NCBI GenBank assembly: GCA_032229885.1
Contig: JAVYAJ010000137.1
Location: 1 to 10,323 of the forward strand
Reading direction: 5' to 3'
Length of the DNA: 10,323 bases
Source of the DNA: Anammoximicrobium sp032229885
GTDB lineage: Bacteria > Planctomycetota > Planctomycetia > Pirellulales > Pirellulaceae
Each line of letters starts with the position of its first letter. Position 1 is the stretch's first letter. A program made the position numbers and the translations under genes. The notes under the pieces are model-generated. The model did not search any database. It worked only from the letters and a program-made list of their open reading frames with translations, and was not told the origin of the DNA. Positions 5,172-10,323 of this stretch are shown one piece after another.

Positions 5172-7559
5172 TCAACGCAACTGGCGGATCGCGATCCCGT
5201 TCAGGATCGCCGATGAACCGGGCGAGGCAGGATAGAAGTCGACGTCCAGCCGGCCGTCGCGGACGCTGACTTTGGGGATCTCGTGAACATACGGTCGCCC
5301 GAAACCCGGACCCTGGAATGGTCTGGGGGGACGCGACAGCGGGTTCTGTTCGATCGTTGCCCAAAAGGTGCGGTCGGCGGCGTTCTTCGTCCAGTGTTCC
5401 TGAAAGTGCAGCGTGACCGCATAGTCGCCGTTGGGCACGACGACGCGAAAGGCCACCAGTCCACGGACGGCCGTGCCATACATCGGATGCTCGGCGGCGA
5501 CGGCGCGGACCGCCTGGCCGCCCTCGTGTCCGAACGTCGCGCTGTCGAATTTTTTGGACCGAACCCACGTGACTCCGGCCGGATCCTCCCACGTATCGCC
5601 GCCCAGGTTGACGAACAGGCGAAACAGTTCGGCGTCCGCCGACGGTGCGCCCGGCGGCGAGTCTGGCGATGACGCCGGCACTTTGGACGGCTCGCGCGTC
5701 GAGCTCTCCGCCGCTTCGTGATCCGCGTCTACGGTGGGCTGCGCAGCCCCCGCGCCGTCCGGCGACGAGTCGGCGGCGGCGCGCGGTGGCTCCATATCCA
5801 GCGGCGCGGGCGGCGCATCGCCCGCGAACCATTTGTCGTGCAGATAGCCCTCGACACCCGTTCGTTCGGCCGCGGACAGCGCCCGGCCATAGATCAACAG
5901 TTCCGCCACGTCGCCCACGAAAAACGGAACCGTCGCCGCGGGCTCGCCCCGGAACGACGGACAGCCGATGCGGACCATCGATCGGTTCTGGATCGTGTGT
6001 GGTTCGTCGAGATAAACGCCCGCCGATGCGCCATCCAGAAACCAGCTCACGCCAGTCGCGTCGGCGACCAGTGCGCGGATGCGAAACATCGTCGGATCGT
6101 CTGCGGTCGCGCACAGCCGTCCGCCATCGGCGGCGTCGGCCGCGCCGCCGAGCCGCAAACAGGACGCAAAATCCAGGATAAACTGCCCGGCCTTGTTTCC
6201 CTCGCCTTTGGCGATCAACGTGCCCGCCACGCCGCGCGCCACGTGGACGATCGTATATTCCTCGCCCAGGTTGAACGCCTGCGACGTGCCGGGCACTTCG
6301 AGCCACTGCGCGCCACGGAACCGGACCACGGGTTTGCCGGCGAGCGCGTCGGCAAGGACTTCCGGCGCGTGGCTCGCCTGGCGTGCCTCGGCCGTGTAAC
6401 GACCGCCGCCAGCGTCGCTCCACCGGACGACCCGGCCGTCGACAGTCGAGACCGACGAGGCGTCCAGCCACAACAGCAAACCGTCCAGCCGCGGCCCGCG
6501 GCCCTCAGACACGACGCCACCGCCCGCCACGCCGTCAACCGATCGCGCACGTTCCGATTTCGCGAATCGCGCCGCCGCGATTTCGAGGGCCGTGCCGCCC
6601 GCGGCGATCGTGTCGGGCAAGGGATCCGCGGGCCCGAGGTCTGCTGGCTGCAACGGACGAGGTTCGCCACCCGAAGGCTGCCCCGCGCGCACGGGCGCTG
6701 TTTTTTCGTGCATTTCGTGTATTTCGTGGCTCCCCGATGGTTGCCCCTCGCGCGCTGGCTGGGCTTGCGCGGACAGGGCTATCGTGGCCTCAACCGACTC
6801 GACAGCCGTCGCCGGAGCGCGCCGCGCCATGGCGTTCGCGGTCGGAGGCGTCGGTGGGGTCCGCATCAGGACGGCGGCGCCGATTCCAAAGCCGGCCAGC
6901 AACACTGCGAGCGCGCCCGCGACGACCCACGCCGGATGCCAGCTCGCACCGCGAACCACCCAGCCTCGAGCAGACCAAAGTCCGCACGCGCCGCGGCCTG
7001 GACGCATCGTTGCCGCCACGGGTTTCGCCGCTCGTCTGCGTGTTCCCGGCCGCGTCTGCGGCAAGGCGTCGATTCGCGGACGATCGCGCGCGTCGGACGC
7101 GCTGCGCCGAGAACTCGCCGCCGAAGCGGCCGCTGGGGGCTTGTCGCCCGACGCGACGGCGACCACGATCGGTGCGTCCGCCGCCGCGGGCGGTCGGTTT
7201 TCGTACGTTCCATCGTCGGCGGGCTGGACGCTGGGCGTATCGGACGAGTGCGGACTCCGAGCGCGCTGGCCCGCTTCGGCGAGTCTCTGACGCAGGGCCG
7301 CGTCGTAGGCGGCTTTCTGCTCGGCGTTCAACAGGCAGCGGCGGGCGGCAGCCAGTTCGTTCAGCAACCGCTGGGCGTCGCGCAGATGCGGACCATCGAT
7401 GATCGCCCGCAGAAAACTCGTGTGACGCAGGGCAAACGAGTCGATCAGTTGCGGGTCCGACTCGAACAGTTCGATCCCGAGCAGCCGATAATGGTTGGGC
7501 GGTTGCTCGTGCCGCGGAATCCCCAGCCAGCGATAATAGGGATCAAACTCGTCGGACAT
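5172..7559 (-). CDS. Membrane-anchored J-like / LamG-like / malectin-like protein
   Basis: This 795-aa modular protein is not an enzyme as far as can be seen. Residues 1-95 form a degenerate J-domain-like module (YYRWLGI, NHYRLLGIELFE, LLNELAAARRCLL, AYDAALRQRL) without an HPD motif, so Hsp70 stimulation is not expected. A Pro/Ala/Arg/Ser-rich linker leads to one TM helix (about 207-231), then a low-complexity linker, a concanavalin/LamG-like domain (about 355-577; LLLWLDASS, GKPVVRFRGAQWLEV, GDVAELLIYGRALS, GYLHDKWF), another disordered linker and a C-terminal malectin-like domain (about 645-795; LFVNLGGDTWEDPAG, VVPNGDYAVTLHFQEHW, ILNGIAIRQL). Lectin-like parts would lie outside the cytoplasm and the J-like module inside. 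ATG 7559 is preferred because GAGAGGGG lies just upstream; GTG 7574 is possible. The gene follows the transporter gene by 18 bp, so co-transcription is expected. The ligand is unknown; carbohydrate binding is a family-based inference. Confidence 0.85.
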   Translation of the reverse strand: MSDEFDPYYRWLGIPRHEQPPNHYRLLGIELFESDPQLIDSFALRHTSFLRAIIDGPHLRDAQRLLNELAAARRCLLNAEQKAAYDAALRQRLAEAGQRARSPHSSDTPSVQPADDGTYENRPPAAADAPIVVAVASGDKPPAAASAASSRRSASDARDRPRIDALPQTRPGTRRRAAKPVAATMRPGRGACGLWSARGWVVRGASWHPAWVVAGALAVLLAGFGIGAAVLMRTPPTPPTANAMARRAPATAVESVEATIALSAQAQPAREGQPSGSHEIHEMHEKTAPVRAGQPSGGEPRPLQPADLGPADPLPDTIAAGGTALEIAAARFAKSERARSVDGVAGGGVVSEGRGPRLDGLLLWLDASSVSTVDGRVVRWSDAGGGRYTAEARQASHAPEVLADALAGKPVVRFRGAQWLEVPGTSQAFNLGEEYTIVHVARGVAGTLIAKGEGNKAGQFILDFASCLRLGGAADAADGGRLCATADDPTMFRIRALVADATGVSWFLDGASAGVYLDEPHTIQNRSMVRIGCPSFRGEPAATVPFFVGDVAELLIYGRALSAAERTGVEGYLHDKWFAGDAPPAPLDMEPPRAAADSSPDGAGAAQPTVDADHEAAESSTREPSKVPASSPDSPPGAPSADAELFRLFVNLGGDTWEDPAGVTWVRSKKFDSATFGHEGGQAVRAVAAEHPMYGTAVRGLVAFRVVVPNGDYAVTLHFQEHWTKNAADRTFWATIEQNPLSRPPRPFQGPGFGRPYVHEIPKVSVRDGRLDVDFYPASPGSSAILNGIAIRQLR
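6666..6753. repeat. 9-bp triple repeat flanked by imperfect 25-bp direct repeats
   Basis: Inside the post-TM linker of the lectin-like gene, TTTCGTG recurs three times at exactly 9-bp spacing (6704-6710, 6713-6719, 6722-6728). In the reading frame this gives HEI-HEM-HEK, unlike the Ala/Pro/Arg-rich surroundings. The block is flanked by imperfect direct repeats at 6666-6690 and 6729-6753 (20 of 25 bases identical), encoding GQPSGG-like and GQPSGS-like stretches. The low GC content and the oligopeptide repeat suggest an intergenic-type repeat that landed in frame in a tolerant linker. From memory, TTTCGTG-type 9-mers recur as short interspersed repeats in several bacterial phyla; this was not checked. 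Confidence 0.6.
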
Positions 7560-7577
7560 GGCCCCTCTCGACACCCA

Positions 7578-9569
7578 TCACTCCGGCTCGGTATCGACCG
7601 CTCCTTCGTGCATCCAGCGCTTCAACAGCGGCGCGATCAAGAAACAGAAGACCGCCGAGATCAACGCGGCGATCGCGATTTTACCGAACACCTCGCCGTA
7701 GACGTGGACCGTTTCCAGGGGAATCGGGATCGTCGTCGCGCCGTCGCCGTCCGTCTGCTGGACGCCCGTGAACTGGGCGATGATCGCCGCCAGGAACTGC
7801 GAGAACGCGGTCGCCAGGAACCAGGCGCCCATCACCGTGCTGACCAGTCGCGCCGGAGACAACCGAGTGACCATCGCCAGGCCGACTGGCGACAGGCACA
7901 GTTCGCCCGTGGTCTGCAACAGATAGCCTACCAGCAACACCCACAGTCCGACCATCCCGCGGGCGTCGGCCACCCGCGTCCCGTACCACATCACGCCGAA
8001 ACCCAACCCCAGTTGCATCAGGCCAAAGGCGAACTTGACGGGCGTGCTCGGCTCCCAGCCATACCGGGCCAACACGGTCCACAACGCGGTGAACACCAGG
8101 CCAAAGCTCAGGATGCAGATCGGATTGACCGCCTGGAACGTGCTGGCGGGCAGCTCGCGAACTCGCGGGGCGATCCCCATCCCCACGTTGTCCTCGGCGA
8201 CGCGCCACGGAATCTCGAAGGCCAGGTTTCTCGCATTCTCGCCGCGAAGCTGATCCAGTTGGTCCAACGTGAACATCCGGCCGCCGTTGGTGTATCCCAA
8301 CTGCTCTTGCGTCGGTTGGATCGAAATTGTCTGCCCGATCTCGTCGGCCGTCACCGTGCGCAGCTCGAACACGCGGTCCACGTTGCGGTCGGTAAAGTTG
8401 TTGATCGAGCTGCCCGCCTGTTCGAAAAAGGCCCAGAACAGCATCGAGAAAAAGGTCAGGATCAAGACCACATACATCCGTTGACGGGCGATCCGATCCA
8501 GACGAAACGTTTCGAACGCCAGATAGGCCAACGCCAACACGCCGGCCAGCATCAGCACCAGGCCCGCTGGACGGCTGACTTCGCCCAACACGAGCGCCAG
8601 GATCCCGCCCGGATCCAACTTGGCGATCATCCAGTCGGGAATCAGCCGGACACTGTGTTGGTCCGCCCGCAGCGGCGCAAACCCCGAGACCAACAGCGCA
8701 AACAAGGGGATCGTCAACAGCGTTCCCAGATACGTCGTCCATTCGACCGTGATCAGCCCCCCCGCGCCGCTGCGGAGGGCCAGGCAGCCGATCACGCCGG
8801 CGGCCAGCAGCGAGATCGCCACGAACACGTTCACGGCGATCGAAACCGGATTGTCGGGGCAGAACAGCAGCAGGCCCGCGACCGCGGACAACACGCCCAG
8901 CATGATCAGCGACTGGGTCACCACGACGGGCCGATGCCGCAACCGGGCACGGTCCGGCGGCGCGCCCACGTCGCCCGGCGGAAGCCAGTTGGCGAACACC
9001 GCCAGGCCGGTCAGCATCCCCAGCGTCGCCAACCCAAACCCGTAATGCCAGCCGTACGTCTCGCCGATGTAGCCGCACAACAGGGGCGACATCGCCGCGC
9101 CCAGATTGATGCCCATGTAAAAGATCGTGAAACCGCCGTCCCGCTTGGTGCTCTTGGCCGGATACAGGCCGCCGACGATCGTCGAGATGTTGGGCTTGAA
9201 AAAACCGTTGCCGCAGATCAGCAGCGCCAAGGCCGAGAAGAACGCGGCCCGCGATTCGACGGTCATCAACAGATGGCCGGCGGCCATCAGCAATCCGCCC
9301 AGCAACACGGCGCGTCGCGCTCCCAACAGCCGGTCGGCCAGCAAGCCGCCAAACAAGGGCGTCATATAGACCAACGCGGTATAGGCGCCGTAGACCGCGT
9401 ACGCTTCGCCATCCCCGTACCGTAGAAAGCCCTTGAGCATGTAGAAGACCAGCAGGGCTCGCATGCCGTAGTACGAGAACCGCTCCCACATCTCGGCGAA
9501 GAACAGCGTGAACAGTCCGGCGGGGTGTCCGAACAGCGTCGGCGACGTGGCGTTCGTGTCGTGGGTCAT
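7578..9569 (-). CDS. POT/PTR2-family proton-coupled oligopeptide transporter
   Basis: This 663-aa inner-membrane protein of the major facilitator superfamily should import di- and tripeptides with protons. Family marks are clear: E26-x-x-E29-R30 in EMWERFSYYG on TM1, FFKPNISTIVGGLY with Lys125, the PTR2 signature region FTIFYMGINLGA (147-158), and FWAFFEQAGSSIN with Glu383 on TM7; near the C-terminus GELCLSPVGL matches the TM10 motif. Bacterial members are usually about 450-500 aa. Part of the excess here is a roughly 80-residue polar insert (about 395-473) between the FFEQ helix and PASTFQAVNP, predicted to face the periplasm; extra hydrophobic stretches in the middle account for more. ATG 9569 directly precedes a normal short N-terminus. 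A promoter lies just upstream and the lectin-like gene 18 bp downstream. Nitrate or other substrates, as in some eukaryotic relatives, cannot be excluded. Confidence 0.93.
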   Translation of the reverse strand: MTHDTNATSPTLFGHPAGLFTLFFAEMWERFSYYGMRALLVFYMLKGFLRYGDGEAYAVYGAYTALVYMTPLFGGLLADRLLGARRAVLLGGLLMAAGHLLMTVESRAAFFSALALLICGNGFFKPNISTIVGGLYPAKSTKRDGGFTIFYMGINLGAAMSPLLCGYIGETYGWHYGFGLATLGMLTGLAVFANWLPPGDVGAPPDRARLRHRPVVVTQSLIMLGVLSAVAGLLLFCPDNPVSIAVNVFVAISLLAAGVIGCLALRSGAGGLITVEWTTYLGTLLTIPLFALLVSGFAPLRADQHSVRLIPDWMIAKLDPGGILALVLGEVSRPAGLVLMLAGVLALAYLAFETFRLDRIARQRMYVVLILTFFSMLFWAFFEQAGSSINNFTDRNVDRVFELRTVTADEIGQTISIQPTQEQLGYTNGGRMFTLDQLDQLRGENARNLAFEIPWRVAEDNVGMGIAPRVRELPASTFQAVNPICILSFGLVFTALWTVLARYGWEPSTPVKFAFGLMQLGLGFGVMWYGTRVADARGMVGLWVLLVGYLLQTTGELCLSPVGLAMVTRLSPARLVSTVMGAWFLATAFSQFLAAIIAQFTGVQQTDGDGATTIPIPLETVHVYGEVFGKIAIAALISAVFCFLIAPLLKRWMHEGAVDTEPE

Positions 9570-9604
9570 CGATGGCGTTCCGTTCTACGAATCGGGGCGG
9601 TCTG

Positions 9605-9634
9605 GTTATATGCGGCTCGGCCCGCCACGGTCAA
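9605..9634 (-). promoter_or_regulatory. Sigma70-type promoter of the POT transporter gene
   Basis: On the reverse strand TTGACC (plus bases 9634-9629) and TATAAC (9610-9605) each match the -35 and -10 consensus in 5 of 6 positions, with an 18-bp spacer. Transcription would begin near 9598 and give a leader of roughly 29 nt before ATG 9569. It is the best promoter in the window and would serve both reverse-strand genes. Confidence 0.6.
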
Positions 9635-9828
9635 GACTCGCCCACGTCGAACAATGCGGCGCAACGCGACGCGAAACGTCGATCGCCGACGACCGGACCA
9701 GGGCGCTGCTGTCCCGATCCGGCTCGGCTCGAGCCTGCCGCCCTTCGACATGCCGCGTCGCCGCCCGAGATAGGGTAGGCAAAACGGTAATTCCGGAGCA
9801 AATCGAGGATTTCGGTTTTCGCCGTCCC

Positions 9829-9964
9829 CGCCGCCAACGGCGGCGAACTCGTTAGCCCAACGCGCAGCCCTGCGTTGCGCAGCAACGGGACCATCTGGTG
9901 CGTGCCCTGAAAGGGCGCCACTCGTCAGACCGGCGCGGCGTTCAACGCCGCCCTGCGGGCGGCG
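9829..9964. repeat. Cluster of five short hairpins with 3-nt loops
   Basis: Five inverted repeats, each with a 3-base spacer, are packed into 136 bp. They are 9829-9845 (7-bp arms, loop AAC), 9873-9887 (6-bp arms, loop GCA), 9902-9918 (7 bp including one G-U, loop GAA; core GCCCT-GAA-AGGGC), 9935-9951 (7-bp arms, loop TCA) and 9946-9964 (8-bp arms, loop TGC). Arm sequences differ from one to the next, so this is not one repeat copied five times. The last two overlap by six bases and cannot both form in the same molecule. The geometry matches the cluster at 72-200 at the other end of the window. No T-tract follows, so these are poor intrinsic terminators. Confidence 0.65.
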
Positions 9965-10005
9965 CGTTGCGAGGCGGCAGCGCGTGCGTCCCCACCTCGA
10001 TGTGT

Positions 10006-10026
10006 GACGACCGGTTGCGTGTCGTC
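10006..10026 (-). terminator. Possible transcription-end hairpin after the edge gene
   Basis: GACGAC at 10006-10011 pairs perfectly with GTCGTC at 10021-10026 around a 9-nt loop, about 20 nt past the stop codon of the reverse-strand gene at the right edge. No T-tract follows on the reverse strand, so it may stabilise the 3' end rather than terminate by itself. Confidence 0.25.
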
Positions 10027-10046
10027 TCGACGCTCGCGCCGCGACC

Positions 10047-10323
10047 TCAGCGCTCGGGCTTCCAGAATCGTCCCGACGGCGTTTTGACCGGAATCGGCTT
10101 GTCGGCTTTGGTCGGTTCCTGAGCGACGGCGCGGACGACGGTCGGTTTCTCGGCGGCGCGGTCGGCGGCCGTGTCGGTCGCGGCGTCGAGCGCTGTTGCC
10201 TGCCGGACGGCCGTGTTCTGACGCGTCGCATCGCGAGCGACCGCCGCGGTCATCCGTCGCCGATCAGCGGACGGCCCGGTTTCGCCGGACGCTGGCTGCG
10301 AGGCCGGCGTGTCCGCGTCGCGC
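10047..10323 (-). CDS. C-terminal part of an Ala/Thr/Asp-rich protein, cut by window edge
   Basis: The reverse frame ending at TGA (10049-10047) stays open to the right edge, so at least 91 residues belong to a longer protein whose start is outside the window. The visible part is low in complexity, rich in Ala, Thr, Asp, Arg and Pro (ALDAATDTAADRAAEKPTVV), and ends in a more ordered-looking tail, PVKTPSGRFWKPER. Codons are strongly G/C at third positions, as in the confident genes, whereas the alternative reverse frame over the same bases is an Arg/Pro-rich string. No domain or membrane segment is visible. It may be the disordered tail of a secreted or envelope protein, but function cannot be assigned. 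An internal ATG at 10253 exists, but nothing suggests that it is the real start. Confidence 0.5.
   Translation of the reverse strand, partial: RDADTPASQPASGETGPSADRRRMTAAVARDATRQNTAVRQATALDAATDTAADRAAEKPTVVRAVAQEPTKADKPIPVKTPSGRFWKPER

Larger units (their letters stand above)
9635..10046. other. Non-coding region between POT promoter and edge gene
   Basis: Open frames here translate to Arg-rich, domainless sequence on both strands. I see no tRNA or known structured RNA. The region holds a 10-bp palindrome GGCTCGAGCC at 9726-9735, an AT-richer tract at about 9779-9820 and the hairpin cluster at 9829-9964. Confidence 0.6.

Noticed and set aside
6701..6728. Short tandem repeat as a CRISPR or minisatellite
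   Set aside because: There are only three 9-bp units with no spacers, and they are kept in the reading frame of a protein linker.
7275..7559. A functional DnaJ co-chaperone domain
   Set aside because: The module resembles a J-domain in pattern, but the HPD tripeptide required for Hsp70 stimulation is not present.
5718..9425. A 1235-codon forward open frame across the lectin-like and POT genes
   Set aside because: It is antisense to two genes with clear family motifs. Its Arg/Gln/His-rich translation has no domain character, and high third-position GC removes stops from this antisense frame.
7681..9489. A 602-codon reverse open frame inside the POT gene in another frame
   Set aside because: It overlaps the transporter frame throughout, and its translation is Arg/Gly-rich without membrane segments, whereas the POT frame has all family motifs.
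9829..9964. Hairpins as intrinsic terminators
   Set aside because: The stems are GC-rich, but none is followed by a run of T on either strand.

Overview
The window is GC-rich bacterial chromosome, most likely from a planctomycete (Pirellulales-like). The best taxonomic clue is the N-terminus of the reverse-strand lectin-like protein. It has a degenerate J-domain-like module (DEFDPYYRWLGI, NHYRLLGIELFE, LLNE, AYDAALRQRL) of a kind I know as a recurrent planctomycete fusion module, here joined through one membrane segment to a LamG-like and a malectin-like domain. High GC at third codon positions leaves long stop-free antisense frames, which are not genes.

Layout. Bases 1-632 hold no convincing gene. 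They carry a cluster of short perfect inverted repeats with 3-nt loops (72-200) and, nearer the first gene, an AT-rich patch with a -10-like hexamer beside an 11-bp dyad. Bases 633-5135 are a forward operon for a tripartite ABC export system: a LolD/MacB-type ATPase, a large permease with two FtsX/MacB repeats and 8 predicted membrane segments, and an HlyD-type periplasmic adaptor. ATPase and permease are separated by 136 bp that can be drawn as a three-way-junction RNA; permease and adaptor are practically contiguous. Bases 5172-9569 are a convergent reverse-strand pair: a POT/PTR2 proton-coupled peptide transporter with a good sigma70-type promoter upstream, followed 18 bp later by the J-like/TM/LamG/malectin protein. 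Bases 9570-10046 are non-coding, with that promoter and a second cluster of 3-nt-loop hairpins. From 10047 to the right edge lies the C-terminal end of an Ala/Thr/Asp-rich reverse-strand protein.

How it works together. The forward operon should assemble an inner-membrane ABC exporter or envelope mechanotransmission machine spanning to the periplasm; its substrate cannot be read from sequence and no TolC-like outer-membrane partner is present. The reverse pair couples a peptide importer with a membrane-anchored protein carrying two potential carbohydrate-binding domains outside the cytoplasm; a joint role in acquiring glycopeptide or polysaccharide-associated nutrients is only inference. The least explained material is non-coding: the two micro-hairpin clusters, the structured intercistronic region, and a 9-bp-periodic element embedded in the linker of the lectin-like protein.
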